Numbered from the stretch's first letter, positions 35,913 to 44,831 are shown. The stretch is DNA of 64,000 nt from Flavobacterium sp. 270 (GCF_004368785.1 NZ_SODM01000002.1:372001-436000), one strand, 5' to 3'. Program-made: numbers and translations. The notes: a model not told the origin generated them from the sequence alone.

Positions 35913-36968
35913 ATGAAATTAAACATAGCCCTTTTAGCCGGTGACGGAATCGGACCAGAAGTTATCAATGAAGCTGTAAAAGTATCGGATGCTATTGCAC
36001 AAAAATTTGGACATGAAATTACGTGGAAACCAGCTTTAACTGGTGCTGCTGCAATTGATGCAGTTGGTGAACCTTATCCAGATTCAACACACGAAGTTTG
36101 TAAAAATGCTGATGCAGTCCTTTTTGGAGCGATTGGCCACCCTAAATACGATAACGATCCTTCTGCGCCTGTAAGACCAGAGCAAGGTTTGTTAAAAATG
36201 CGTAAAGCATTAGGTTTGTTTGCAAACGTAAGACCAACTTTTACATTCCCGTCATTATTAGATAAATCTCCATTAAAAAGAGAAAGAATCGAAGGAACTG
36301 ATTTAGTTTTCTTAAGAGAATTAACTGGCGGAATTTACTTTGGAGAAAAAGGTAGAAAAGATAACGGAGACACTGCTTTTGACAACTGTGTTTATACAAG
36401 GGCTGAAGTACAACGTTTGGCTAAAAAAGGTTTCGAATTAGCAATGACCCGTTCTAAAAAATTATGCTGTGTTGACAAAGCAAACGTTTTGGAAACTTCT
36501 CGTTTGTGGAGAGAAACAGTTCAGGCAATGGAAAAAGATTATCCGGAAGTTACGGTTTCTTACGAATTTGTTGATGCTGTTGCAATGCGTTTGGTACAAT
36601 GGCCAAACTCTTATGATGTATTAATTACTGAAAATTTATTTGGAGATATTTTAACAGATGAAGCTTCTGTAATTTCTGGTTCAATGGGATTAATGCCATC
36701 TGCCTCTATGGGAGCTGAGGTATCTTTATTTGAACCTATTCACGGTTCTTACCCACAAGCTACCGGATTAAACATCGCTAATCCAATGGCTACTATTTTA
36801 TCTGCTGCTATGATGTTTGAAAACTTCGGACTGATGGAAGAAGGAAAAGCAATGAGAGATGCTGTAAACAAGGCTTTAGAAGCTGGAATAGTGACTGAAG
36901 ATTTAGCTGACGGAGGCAAAGCATACGGTACTAAAGAAGTTGGTGACTGGTTAGCTACGAATGTATAA
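35913..36968 (+). CDS. leuB: 3-isopropylmalate dehydrogenase
   Basis: 351 residues of the isocitrate/isopropylmalate dehydrogenase family. The start [27 protein letters not shown], the catalytic Tyr/Lys region (VDKANVL) and metal-binding [15 protein letters not shown] are visible, and [12 protein letters not shown] closes the NAD site. It performs the oxidative decarboxylation step of leucine synthesis. It is the last gene of the cluster, followed by a repeat and a strong terminator. Confidence 0.97.
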   Translation: MKLNIALLAGDGIGPEVINEAVKVSDAIAQKFGHEITWKPALTGAAAIDAVGEPYPDSTHEVCKNADAVLFGAIGHPKYDNDPSAPVRPEQGLLKMRKALGLFANVRPTFTFPSLLDKSPLKRERIEGTDLVFLRELTGGIYFGEKGRKDNGDTAFDNCVYTRAEVQRLAKKGFELAMTRSKKLCCVDKANVLETSRLWRETVQAMEKDYPEVTVSYEFVDAVAMRLVQWPNSYDVLITENLFGDILTDEASVISGSMGLMPSASMGAEVSLFEPIHGSYPQATGLNIANPMATILSAAMMFENFGLMEEGKAMRDAVNKALEAGIVTEDLADGGKAYGTKEVGDWLATNV

Positions 36969-36977
36969 TTAGTTAAT

Positions 36978-37034
36978 TTTTGTTTCAGGTTTCAAGTTTC
37001 AGGTTACTACTGAAACCTGAAACTTGAAACAAAA
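36978..37034. repeat. Intergenic inverted repeat, GTTTCAAGTTTCAGG family (copy 2)
   Basis: 24-bp arms 36978-37001 and 37011-37034 with two mismatches. They share their sequence words with the repeat at 1947-2003. Located between leuB and its terminator. Confidence 0.82.
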
Positions 37035-37050
37035 TAAACCTGAAACAAAA

Positions 37051-37080
37051 AAAAGGCGTCAATGAAAATTGACGCCTTTT
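37051..37080. terminator. Bidirectional intrinsic terminator after leuB
   Basis: A perfect 13-bp stem (37051-37063 and 37068-37080) with a GAAA loop between convergent genes leuB (+) and the RRM protein (-). Confidence 0.9.
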
Positions 37081-37099
37081 ATATATTTAGAAAAAAATA

Positions 37100-37447
37100 T
37101 TAATATCCTCCTCTACCACCACGGTCATTTCCACCACGGTTGTTTCCGTAACCTCCGCGGTCATTTCCACCACGGTTGTTATTGAAGCTTCTTCTTTCAC
37201 CTTCAGGTTTTGGTTCAGATTTATTAACCACAATTGCACGACCTTGAACAGTAGCTCCGTTCAATTCATCAATTGCTTTTTGAGCTTCAGCATCGTTTGG
37301 CATCTCAACAAAACCAAAACCTTTGCTTCTTCCAGTAAATTTATCAGTGATAATTTTAACTGAATCTACTGCTCCGTAAGCCTCGAAAGACTCTCTTAAA
37401 TCTGCTTCCTCAATACTGAATGGAAGGCTTCCAACAAAAATGTTCAT
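37100..37447 (-). CDS. RRM-domain RNA-binding protein with RGG-type tail
   Basis: 115 residues. A single RRM covers residues 1-80, with RNP-2 IFVGSLPF and RNP-1 RSKGFGFVEM. The last 30 residues are a Gly/Arg/Asn tail of GGNDRGGYGNNRGGN-type repeats. Small proteins of this kind are general RNA chaperones, often cold-induced. It is monocistronic. Confidence 0.94.
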   Translation of the reverse strand: MNIFVGSLPFSIEEADLRESFEAYGAVDSVKIITDKFTGRSKGFGFVEMPNDAEAQKAIDELNGATVQGRAIVVNKSEPKPEGERRSFNNNRGGNDRGGYGNNRGGNDRGGRGGY

Positions 37448-37581
37448 ATGTACTTATTTATAATAATCTCACAAATGTAATCTTATTTTTCTCTAATCTA
37501 CTATATATTAGCTTATTTATGTTTTTATTTTGATTTTTAAAAACATATTCTAATAAAACCTATTAGTTCCGAGATAAAAAC

Positions 37582-38064
37582 TTAAAACTCAGCCGTAACC
37601 TGAACGGGTACTTTATAAAAAACACCTTCTGTAAAATTTACTTTTGGATTTTCAACATTTCCGGCGTCAGAATTAATTGCCGTAAATTTAAATGTTCCAG
37701 AAATGGTATTATTTTCACGATCAAATTCAGTAATTACAATCTGTCCGTTACCTTTATTTTTACCCGTAGAAAATGAAGCTAAATGTCCAGGTAATGCATT
37801 AGAATAAGAAGCTTTAGAAACCTCATCAACACCAAGATTATAAGTTTTAACAGCCAGAGAAGCCGTAATTAAAGTCACTTTTTCATAGCCCAAAGTTCCT
37901 TCTATAGTCATACTTCCATTGGTAGTCATATATGCAATATGATTTTGTGCTCGCCAAAAAACATTGTCTTTTAAGGTTTGAAATGCCGGATTATTAAATT
38001 TTACATCTTCTGTACACGAAGATATTATCAATAGTAACGGCAGAATAAACATCCATTTTTTCAT
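37582..38064 (-). CDS. Lipoprotein, DUF6252-like
   Basis: About 160 residues from the ATG at 38064, chosen because it yields a lipobox signal peptide (LLLIISSC); an upstream in-frame start would add 11 residues in front. The mature protein is small and beta-rich with the pattern ENNTISGTFKFTA, resembling Bacteroidota lipoproteins of the DUF6252 type. It is probably anchored in the outer or inner membrane. Function unknown. Confidence 0.75.
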   Translation of the reverse strand: MKKWMFILPLLLIISSCTEDVKFNNPAFQTLKDNVFWRAQNHIAYMTTNGSMTIEGTLGYEKVTLITASLAVKTYNLGVDEVSKASYSNALPGHLASFSTGKNKGNGQIVITEFDRENNTISGTFKFTAINSDAGNVENPKVNFTEGVFYKVPVQVTAEF

Positions 38065-38217
38065 AGATTGTGGTATTTGAAAAAAAATTCTAGGCAAAAA
38101 TACCGTATTTAACAGAAATAAATAAAATTTGAATCAAAAAACAATTCATTTTTTAACCAAAAACATCACTTTGCCTATTAAATATAATTTTGAACGAACT
38201 ATTCAGAAAAAAAATTA

Positions 38218-38225
38218 TATCTTTG
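38218..38225 (+). promoter_or_regulatory. -7 element of rpsP-rimM
   Basis: TATCTTTG followed by C matches TAnnTTTG. A TTTG at 38189-38192 lies 25 bp upstream, somewhat long for a -33. The start codon is 50 bp downstream. Confidence 0.6.
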
Positions 38226-38274
38226 CGGCCTTAATTAATAGAGGTCGAGTACCTCAAAATTTAATCACACGATT

Positions 38275-38835
38275 ATGTCAGTAAAAATTAGATTACAAAG
38301 ACACGGTAAAAAAGGAAAACCTTTTTACTGGGTTGTAGCTGCAGATGCACGCTCAAAAAGAGATGGTAAATACTTAGAGAAAATCGGTACTTACAATCCA
38401 AACACAAACCCAGCAACTGTTGAGTTAAACCTTGACAGCGCAGTTAAATGGTTACACAATGGTGCACAACCAACTGATACTGCTAGAGCAATTCTTTCTT
38501 ACAAAGGTGCTTTATTGAAACACCACCTTGATGGAGGTATTCGTAAAGGAGCTTTAACTCAAGAACAAGCTGATGCAAAATTAGCTGCTTGGTTAGAGGC
38601 TAAATCTGGAAAAGTTGATGCTAAAAAAGACGGTTTATCAAAAGCGCAAGCTGATGCTAAAGCTAAAGCTTTTAAAGCAGAACAAGAAGTTAACGCTAAA
38701 CGTTTAGCAGCTGCAGCTAAAGCTGAGGCTGATGCTATCGCAGCTGCTTCTGCTACAGAAGAAGTTGCTGAAGTAGAAGAAGCTACAGAAGAAGCTCCTG
38801 CTGCTGAAGAGAATAACGAAACAACTGAAGCATAA
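38275..38835 (+). CDS. rpsP: 30S ribosomal protein bS16, long form
   Basis: 186 residues. The first 80-90 are the bS16 core (VKIRLQRHGKKGKPFYWVV, RDGKYLEKIGTYNPN), which helps assemble the 30S subunit. The remaining half is a low-complexity Ala/Lys/Glu/Asp tail of KAEADAIAAASA-type sequence. Such tails are known in Bacteroidota bS16. rimM follows 15 bp downstream, the usual gene pair. Confidence 0.97.
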   Translation: MSVKIRLQRHGKKGKPFYWVVAADARSKRDGKYLEKIGTYNPNTNPATVELNLDSAVKWLHNGAQPTDTARAILSYKGALLKHHLDGGIRKGALTQEQADAKLAAWLEAKSGKVDAKKDGLSKAQADAKAKAFKAEQEVNAKRLAAAAKAEADAIAAASATEEVAEVEEATEEAPAAEENNETTEA

Positions 38836-38850
38836 TTTTAGCCAGCGATA

Positions 38851-39375
38851 ATGCGTAAAGAAGAATGTTTTTATTTAGGTAAAATCGCTAAAAAATTTAG
38901 TTTCAAAGGTGAAGTTCTGGCTTATTTAGACACAGACGAACCTGAGTTATACGAAAACCTGGAATCAGTGTTTGTTGAATGCAACAAACACTTGGTTCCT
39001 TTTTTTATTGAAACAAGTTCACTACACAAAAACGATTTCCTTAGAATTCGTTTTGAAGATGTAACTACCGAAGAAGAAGCCGATGCGCTTCTTGGAAATG
39101 GTATTTATCTTCCTCTTTCTATGTTGCCAAAACTTTCTGGCAACAAATTTTATTTTCACGAAGTTATTGGTTTTGAAATCGAAGATCAGCGTTTAGGCGT
39201 TTTCGGTAAAATTGCAGCTGTAAACGATACCACTGCACAACCTCTTTTTGAGGTTTTAAATGGCGAAGTCGAAATGTTGATCCCAATGATTGACCAATTT
39301 TTGGTAAAAATCGACCGCGAAAATAAAAAAGTCATCATGAACCTGCCGGAAGGGTTGGTTGAGATGTACCTTTAG
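38851..39375 (+). CDS. rimM: 16S rRNA processing/30S maturation factor RimM
   Basis: 174 residues with an N-terminal RimM domain (YLGKIAKKFSFKGEVLAY) and a C-terminal PRC-barrel (FYFHEVIGFEIED, IPMIDQFLVKID, LPEGLVEMYL). It binds S19 and assists 3'-major-domain assembly of the 30S subunit. It is co-transcribed with rpsP. The left arm of a long inverted repeat starts 5 bp after the stop. Confidence 0.96.
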   Translation: MRKEECFYLGKIAKKFSFKGEVLAYLDTDEPELYENLESVFVECNKHLVPFFIETSSLHKNDFLRIRFEDVTTEEEADALLGNGIYLPLSMLPKLSGNKFYFHEVIGFEIEDQRLGVFGKIAAVNDTTAQPLFEVLNGEVEMLIPMIDQFLVKIDRENKKVIMNLPEGLVEMYL

Positions 39376-39379
39376 TTTT

Positions 39380-39452
39380 AAATTCCAATTTTTTAAATTC
39401 CAAATTCCAACTTTTGAAAAGGAAATTCCAATAGAGAAATTCCAAATTCCAA
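39380..39452 (+). repeat. Left arm (about 73 bp) of the inverted repeat enclosing the four-helix-bundle gene
   Basis: Made of AAATTCCAA words. It is almost perfectly complementary to 39967-40038, with one 1-nt gap and a few differences at the inner end. It starts just after the rimM stop. Together the arms would hold the gene between them in the loop of a very long RNA stem. Confidence 0.92.
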
Positions 39453-39572
39453 GATTGCTGAGAATTGAATTTATACTTTTTTATTTTTGAAAGAAAAAGA
39501 CTATTTTTTATCTTTTAATTTATCTTTATAATCTCAATTGGAATTTGGGATTTAAAAAGATTGGAGATTATT

Positions 39573-39923
39573 ATGAGTAAACCATTTGATTTAGAAGAGC
39601 GAACTTTTTTGTTTGCTAAAGAATGCCGAAACTATATTAAAATTTTACCTAAAACAATTTCAAATATCGAAGATGGGAAACAACTCGTTAGATCTTCTGG
39701 TTCTGTTGGAGCTAATTATATTGAAGCGAATGAAAAACTTGGAGATAAAGATTTAATTTTCAGACTTAAAATAGCACGAAAAGAAGCAAAAGAATCTAAA
39801 TTTTGGATTCGATTATTACACGAATTAAATCCTGAACAGAAAACACAATCCGAATCTCTTTTATTTAAAATTGAAGAATTACGAAAAATTCTATCAGCAA
39901 TAATTACTAAAACATCAAAGTAA
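39573..39923 (+). CDS. Four-helix-bundle protein (S23/23S rRNA intervening-sequence family)
   Basis: About 116 residues from the ATG at 39573. All helical, charged and without cysteine pairs apart from one. The family hallmarks are visible: FAKECRNYIKILP, LVRSSGSVGANYIEANE, FRLKIARKEAKESKFWIRLL. Members are encoded within 23S rRNA intervening sequences of Leptospira and others and as dispersed genes in Bacteroidota; biochemical function is not established. Here it lies between rimM and trmN6-like genes inside a long inverted repeat. A 37-bp upstream segment is also repeated before the next gene. Confidence 0.92.
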   Translation: MSKPFDLEERTFLFAKECRNYIKILPKTISNIEDGKQLVRSSGSVGANYIEANEKLGDKDLIFRLKIARKEAKESKFWIRLLHELNPEQKTQSESLLFKIEELRKILSAIITKTSK

Positions 39924-39966
39924 TTAATCCCTATTTTAATATTATTTTTGCTGCTCATCATTTCCA

Positions 39967-40038
39967 TTGGTATTTGGAATTTCTCTATTGGAATTTCCTT
40001 TTCAAAGTTGGAATTTGGAATTTAAAAAATTGGAATTT
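39967..40038 (-). repeat. Right arm of the inverted repeat enclosing the four-helix-bundle gene
   Basis: Complementary to 39380-39452. It ends 5 bp before the next start codon (40044). Its distal part also forms a direct repeat with 39536-39575, just before the four-helix-bundle start. Confidence 0.92.
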
Positions 40039-40043
40039 ATTAT

Positions 40044-40751
40044 ATGTTTACATTCAAACAATTCTCTATAAAGCAAGACAAAACCGCAATGAAAATCGGA
40101 ACCGATGGCGTTTTACTAGGCTCTTGGGCTCCCGTAAATCATAATCCGTTTAGTGTTTTGGATGTTGGTGCAGGAACTGGAATTATTGCTTTAATGCTTG
40201 CTCAGCGAACTCATGCCGAACAAATTGATGCTCTTGAAATTGATGAAGAGGCGTACGAACAAGCTGTAGAAAATTTTGAAAGTTCGCCTTGGGGAGATCG
40301 TTTATTTTGTTTTCATGCTGGTTTAGATGAATTTATTGAAGAACCAGAAGACGAATACGATTTGATTGTATCGAATCCGCCGTTTTATTCTGAAGATTAT
40401 AAAACCGAAAATGAGCAACGTGATTTAGCCCGTTTTCAAGATGCCATGCCTTTTGAAGAATTGGTCGAAGCTGCCGATTTATTACTTTCTGAAAACGGAA
40501 TTTTCGCTTTAATCATTCCTTTTAAAGAAGAAGAAAATTTTATCGCTTTAGCGAAAGAATCAGAATTGTATCCCGTTAAAATTACCCGCGTAAAAGGAAC
40601 TCCAACTTCGGCTGTCAAACGCAGTTTGTTAGCTTTTAGCCGAAATGAAAATCCTCAAATCGAAATCGACGAATTGACTATTGAAATTGACAGACATGTT
40701 TACACACCAGAATACATTGAACTTACTAAAGAGTTTTACCTGAAGATGTAA
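40044..40751 (+). CDS. tRNA1(Val) (adenine37-N6)-methyltransferase family protein
   Basis: 235 residues, YfiC/TrmN6-like: KIGTDGVLLGSWA at the start, SAM motif VLDVGAGTGIIALMLA, and the N6-adenine catalytic motif NPPFY followed by ENEQRDLARF. It methylates A37 of tRNA1(Val) in E. coli. Length is normal. It is transcribed in the same direction as rpsP-rimM but sits immediately after the inverted-repeat unit. Confidence 0.93.
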   Translation: MFTFKQFSIKQDKTAMKIGTDGVLLGSWAPVNHNPFSVLDVGAGTGIIALMLAQRTHAEQIDALEIDEEAYEQAVENFESSPWGDRLFCFHAGLDEFIEEPEDEYDLIVSNPPFYSEDYKTENEQRDLARFQDAMPFEELVEAADLLLSENGIFALIIPFKEEENFIALAKESELYPVKITRVKGTPTSAVKRSLLAFSRNENPQIEIDELTIEIDRHVYTPEYIELTKEFYLKM

Positions 40752-40783
40752 ATTGCTTTAGCTGAATGGTTTTATACTGTTTT

Positions 40784-42076
40784 TTATACCTGTTCAAAAA
40801 CACTCTTAAACTGATACAAAATTCTTTCAATTAATCTTAAGTCTTCGGTTACGATTTCAGCGCTTCCTTTCATTTCCTGCTGAAAAGGAATTTGTTTTTT
40901 ATACGAAGTCTGCAATCCGTTTGGAAGAGCGACATCTAATAATAAATTACCGTCTTTATCGGGAACTAAAGAAATATTCAGGATTTTACCGTATAAAACC
41001 CCAAATTCTCGGTCGGGAAAGTTAGCGAGTCTGATATTTACACGCTGTCCTACTTTTATTTTTCCAGAATTCAAGGCTGGCGCTTTTACTTTACCAACAA
41101 AACCATTTTTGGCATCGGGTATGATCGAGAAAACATTATCGCCGACGTTTATAGTTTGATTTTCTGTCCAGACCTGCAGAAAAGTAACAACACCGCTTAC
41201 TGACGATTGTAAGGAATAGGCCAATTCCCAGTCTTTTATTACTTTTTTAAGCTGATAAAAGGACTGCGCCATGTTCCTTCCGAGGTTTACTTCTTCTTTA
41301 GTGCTGTTTACATGCGAATTCTGGCTCGATTTTGTATTATCGATCAAAGAGGACTTTAATTGAGAAATCGACGAAAGAAGACTCTTATAACCCTTCATCG
41401 CCTGAAGATAGCTTAATTTTTTGGCTTCCATTTCCTGAGCCGAAATAATGCCTTTGTTGAACAAGGTTTCAAAACGGCCGATTTCGTTTTTCTGAAGCTG
41501 TAATTCGCTTTCGTTGATGACTTTTTGTTGCTGCAGAATATCCAGTCGTTCTTTGATTTGGATTTTTTCTGAAACCTGTGCTCTGTTTTCAATTGCAAAT
41601 GGCTGCAGGTCTTTGTTTAATTCCTGCGCCTGATAGTCTTTTTGAAAAACGGCATAAGCACTTTCAATTTCTCCTAATTGTTTGTTTTTAAGTTTCTCAA
41701 ACGGAAACACTTTTTTAGGATCATTGATGTCATAACCGTCTACTATTTTTTTCAATAGAAAAACATCTTTGTAATTGGCCGTATTTTCAATAATAGCAAG
41801 TACGCTGTTTTTAGATACTAAAGATTTATCATGTACAAGAATGGCTTCAATTCTTCCCGATGATTTGGATACAATTTTCTCCGGCGGTATATTGGTTGTG
41901 ATAACAATTTCTGTATTTACAACATCTGGATATTTGATAAACCACGATACAAAAAACAGCATTACAATGATAACAAATATCAGAACTGTTCCCCAGCGGA
42001 TCATCCAGTGCGGTACTTTGGTGAGAATGTCCTGAACTTCTTCACTTCTTAATTCGAATGTGGTATCTTCTGCCAT
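40784..42076 (-). CDS. HlyD-family adaptor of the peptide exporter
   Basis: 430 residues: a cytoplasmic N-terminus, one TM (about 27-47, WGTVLIFVIIVMLFFVSWF), a lipoyl half (SGRIEAILVHDKSLV), a long coiled-coil hairpin (about 110-285) and the second half with SSVSGVVTFLQ and a beta-barrel domain. This is the membrane-fusion partner of bacteriocin exporters. It starts 2 bp after the stop of the C39 ABC transporter gene, so the two are surely co-translated. A TolC-type outer-membrane channel is not encoded nearby. Confidence 0.94.
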   Translation of the reverse strand: MAEDTTFELRSEEVQDILTKVPHWMIRWGTVLIFVIIVMLFFVSWFIKYPDVVNTEIVITTNIPPEKIVSKSSGRIEAILVHDKSLVSKNSVLAIIENTANYKDVFLLKKIVDGYDINDPKKVFPFEKLKNKQLGEIESAYAVFQKDYQAQELNKDLQPFAIENRAQVSEKIQIKERLDILQQQKVINESELQLQKNEIGRFETLFNKGIISAQEMEAKKLSYLQAMKGYKSLLSSISQLKSSLIDNTKSSQNSHVNSTKEEVNLGRNMAQSFYQLKKVIKDWELAYSLQSSVSGVVTFLQVWTENQTINVGDNVFSIIPDAKNGFVGKVKAPALNSGKIKVGQRVNIRLANFPDREFGVLYGKILNISLVPDKDGNLLLDVALPNGLQTSYKKQIPFQQEMKGSAEIVTEDLRLIERILYQFKSVFEQV

Positions 42077-42078
42077 GA

Positions 42079-44271
42079 TCAGTTTCCTAATTGTAATTGA
42101 TTTTTAACGAGCTCAAAATAATTCCCTTTCTGCTCTACTAGTGCAGAATGACTTCCAATTTCGATGATTTTTCCTTTATCTAAAACCACAATCTGATCGG
42201 CATTCATTACGGTGCTTAATCGGTGCGCGATTACAACGACAGTTTTGTCTTTGAAGAAAATATCCAGCTTTCGCATAATTTCTTTTTCATTGTTTGCATC
42301 TAAGGCTGAAGTAGCTTCATCAAAAAACAATATTTCGGGATTTTTGTACACGGCTCTGGCTATCAGCAGACGCTGTTTCTGTCCTGTGCTCATACCGGTT
42401 CCCTCTGCTCCAATTTTGGTGTTATAACCCAAAGGCAGTTCGCTGATATATTCTTTTATATTGGCAACATCTGCAGCATAAACTAAACGTTCTTTATCTA
42501 CTTTGTCAACTCCAATGGCGATATTATTGGCAATAGTGTCGCTAAAAATAAAGCCTTCCTGCATAACGGCTCCAATGTTAGCACGCCAGGCTTTCTGCGA
42601 GATATTTTTGAGCTGTGCATTTCCGATCGTAACTTCTCCTTTTTCGGGTTCATAAAACTTAAGAAGCAGTTTCATCAAAGTGGTTTTTCCGCTGCCGCTT
42701 ACCCCTACTATTGCCGTTACTTTATTTGCTGGAATGGTTAAAGTCAGATTGTCTAATACCGGAATATCAGATCCTAAATAGCGGTAAGAAAGGTTTTTGA
42801 TTTCAATATCTTCATCATAAGGAACATCACTGCTCTGATGGGTTTCCTGCTGGCTTTCATCTTCTTTTTCGTGAATTTCAGATAATCTTGCCAGTGATAT
42901 TTTAGCATCCTGAAGTTCTCTCACAAATTCAATTAATTGCGTAATAGGTCCGTTTAAACTGCCTACGATTGAACTGATGGCAAGCATCATCCCTAAAGTT
43001 ATCGAACCGTCTATAACGAGTTTCGCTGACAGGAATATGATGAAAATATTTTTTAATTCGTTGATAACAGAAGAACCAATAGTTTGTGTCTGTTCTAAAA
43101 CCAATCCTTTTATCGAAACCCTAAAAAGCCTTGCCTGTACATATTCCCAGCCCCAGCGTTTTTGTTTTTCGGCATTGTGGAGCTTGATTTCCTGCATGCC
43201 GTTGATGAGTTCCATTACTTTGCTCTGTTCCTGTGAAACTTCGGCAAAACGTTTGTAATCCAGTACTTCCCTTCTTTTTAAAAAAAGTGTAATCCATCCA
43301 AAATACAGAAGACTTCCTGCAAAAAACACAAAGAATATCTTCAGATTAAAATAAGCTAATACGCCACCCATCACAAACATATTGACAACTGAGAATAAAA
43401 CATTCAGAGATGATGTGGTCAGGATTTTTTCGATACGGTGATGGTCGTTTATACGCTGCATAATATCGCCTGTCATCCGCACATCAAAAAACGAAATTGG
43501 AAGGTTCATCAGTTTTATAAAAAAATCTGAGATCAGCGATATGTTTATTCTGGTGGAGAGATGGAGCAATATCCAGCTTCTGATAAGTTCTAAACCAGTT
43601 CTTCCTGCAAAAAGAAATAACTGCGCAAAAAGTATTAAATAGATAAAATGAATGTTCTGGTTTTGTATCCCAACATCTACGATACTCTGGGTTAAAAACG
43701 GAAAAATAAGCTGTAATAAACTGCTGGCAAGAAGGCCGATACTCAGCTGCATTAAAAAGGATTTGTAACGCAGTACATACTGCGACAAAAGTTTAAATCC
43801 TAAGCCTTTGTTTTCTTCTTTATCAAATTCTGACTGAAAAAATTTTGGGGTTGCTTCGATCAATAAAGCAATTCCTTCTTTTGTAGATTCGTCTGCATTA
43901 TTACCGATCCAGAATTTTATAAAATCTTCTTTATTATATTCGATTAAACCAAAAGCGGGATCAGAGATATAATATTTATCTTTTTTTATTTTATAAAGTA
44001 CTACATAATGATCTTTATTCCAATGAAGTATACACGGAAGAGGAGCTTCTTCTAATCTGGAAACGGATAATTTTACACCCAGGGTTCTAAAGCCAATTTT
44101 TTCGGCTGCATCACTCAAAAAAAGCAGATTACTTCCTTCACGAGTTGTTTCACTGCTGTCTCTCAACTCCTGAATATGGATTGTTTTACCGTAATGTTTC
44201 GCAATTATTTTTAAACATGTCGGACCGCAATCTTTATGATCTGCTTGTTTATAATGTGTGAATTTTTTCAC
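42079..44271 (-). CDS. Peptidase-domain (C39) ABC transporter for double-glycine peptides
   Basis: 730 residues. An N-terminal C39 peptidase (about 1-135) has the catalytic Cys in HKDCGPTCLKIIAK, the His in HWNKDHYVVLY and the Asp in YISDPAFG. Six membrane helices span about 160-430. The C-terminal ATPase has Walker A GVSGSGKTTL, a slightly unusual signature MSTGQKQR, Walker B ILFFDEATSALD and H-loop IAHRLST. PCATs cut leaders after a double glycine and export the core. The QKT[IV]xGG leaders in this locus are its natural candidates. A terminator and structured segment lie upstream. Confidence 0.96.
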   Translation of the reverse strand: MKKFTHYKQADHKDCGPTCLKIIAKHYGKTIHIQELRDSSETTREGSNLLFLSDAAEKIGFRTLGVKLSVSRLEEAPLPCILHWNKDHYVVLYKIKKDKYYISDPAFGLIEYNKEDFIKFWIGNNADESTKEGIALLIEATPKFFQSEFDKEENKGLGFKLLSQYVLRYKSFLMQLSIGLLASSLLQLIFPFLTQSIVDVGIQNQNIHFIYLILFAQLFLFAGRTGLELIRSWILLHLSTRINISLISDFFIKLMNLPISFFDVRMTGDIMQRINDHHRIEKILTTSSLNVLFSVVNMFVMGGVLAYFNLKIFFVFFAGSLLYFGWITLFLKRREVLDYKRFAEVSQEQSKVMELINGMQEIKLHNAEKQKRWGWEYVQARLFRVSIKGLVLEQTQTIGSSVINELKNIFIIFLSAKLVIDGSITLGMMLAISSIVGSLNGPITQLIEFVRELQDAKISLARLSEIHEKEDESQQETHQSSDVPYDEDIEIKNLSYRYLGSDIPVLDNLTLTIPANKVTAIVGVSGSGKTTLMKLLLKFYEPEKGEVTIGNAQLKNISQKAWRANIGAVMQEGFIFSDTIANNIAIGVDKVDKERLVYAADVANIKEYISELPLGYNTKIGAEGTGMSTGQKQRLLIARAVYKNPEILFFDEATSALDANNEKEIMRKLDIFFKDKTVVVIAHRLSTVMNADQIVVLDKGKIIEIGSHSALVEQKGNYFELVKNQLQLGN

Positions 44272-44330
44272 TTTATTTTGATTTATTCAAGAGCAATTTA
44301 AGAATAAATTTTCTTCTTGGTACATAAAAA

Positions 44331-44358
44331 AACAGAGAAGATATATATCTTCTCTGTT
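44331..44358 (-). terminator. Strong terminator upstream of the exporter gene
   Basis: A perfect 28-bp palindrome (14-bp stem) with five U residues following in the minus-strand transcript. It lies after the last precursor gene and 60 bp before the exporter start, a place where it would keep exporter levels below precursor levels. Confidence 0.85.
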
Positions 44359-44405
44359 AGGTATTTAAAAACGTATTTATTTATAATACAATTTCTCAAG
44401 GATGT

Positions 44406-44514
44406 GGCACTTGGTTAACCCTAACCAAATAAAATTAACCCAGTGCCCTTGCTCCTTAGAATCCCTACACCAATCATCAATGTGGGGAAATTGCTCAATG
44501 TTCCACGATTGAGC
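44406..44514 (-). other. Structured, GC-richer segment with three consecutive hairpins
   Basis: Stems: 44493-44499/44508-44514 (7 bp perfect), 44462-44469/44481-44488 (8 bp, one mismatch), 44406-44418/44435-44447 (13 bp, one mismatch). Its base composition is visibly richer in G+C than its surroundings. It could be a regulatory 5' leader for the exporter, a 3' UTR of the precursor transcript, or a relic. No known RNA family was recognised. Confidence 0.45.
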
Positions 44515-44587
44515 GCCTATACATTCAAAAAAAACATGACTAAATTCTAAATAAGGCTTTATCGTATTACTTTATAAAAGTTTAAAA

Positions 44588-44779
44588 TCAGCAGCAAACA
44601 CGGCTCGAATCACAAATGCCTGGTAAAGTATTTGTGGGACATAAACCGCCGTTTGGTATTAAAATGCATCCAGCTTCTATAGCATAAACCCAGCAATCAG
44701 GTATTCCTCCCTTGATTGTTTTCTGTTCATTTTTACTAATATTTTGAACATCTACCAGATTTAAAATCTTCTTTAGCAT
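44588..44779 (-). CDS. Double-glycine leader precursor peptide, six-cysteine core
   Basis: 63 residues from the ATG at 44779, which aligns its leader with the other two (an upstream start adds four residues). The leader is 25 residues and ends EQKTIKGG. The core has 38 residues with six cysteines (IPDC, AGC, GLC, GIC, CC), hydrophobic and without charge clusters. The pattern fits a secreted disulfide-stabilised bacteriocin or signal peptide. Processing by the C39 exporter and oxidation by the VKOR fusion in the same operon are inferred. Confidence 0.88.
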   Translation of the reverse strand: MLKKILNLVDVQNISKNEQKTIKGGIPDCWVYAIEAGCILIPNGGLCPTNTLPGICDSSRVCC

Positions 44780-44794
44780 AAACAATACCATTTT

Positions 44795-44831
44795 AATAGT
44801 AACAGAGTAATTTTATTTCTCTGTTACTATT
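44795..44831 (-). other. Hairpin between precursor genes
   Basis: A perfect 13-bp stem (44795-44807 and 44819-44831) between two precursor genes. No U tail follows on the minus strand, so it looks more like an RNA-processing or stability element than a terminator. Confidence 0.55.

Larger units (their letters stand above)
44272..44587. other. 316-bp intercistronic region between the precursor genes and the exporter
   Basis: Contains a strong minus-strand terminator (44331-44358) and a GC-richer segment with three successive hairpins (44406-44514). One minus-strand frame is open across 44377-44571 but has no start codon. No other gene was seen. Confidence 0.7.

Noticed and set aside
37100..37200. 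Short tandem DNA repeat
   Set aside because: It is the coding sequence of the Gly/Arg-rich tail of the RRM protein.
44406..44514. Integron attC-like recombination site
   Set aside because: Hairpins are present but the paired GTTRRRY/RYYYAAC core sites of attC are not found.
44377..44571. Open minus-strand frame reading like a small protein (…CIGAQSWNIEQFPHIDDWC…)
   Set aside because: No ATG, GTG or TTG start in frame; recorded as part of the structured segment and possible relic rather than a gene.
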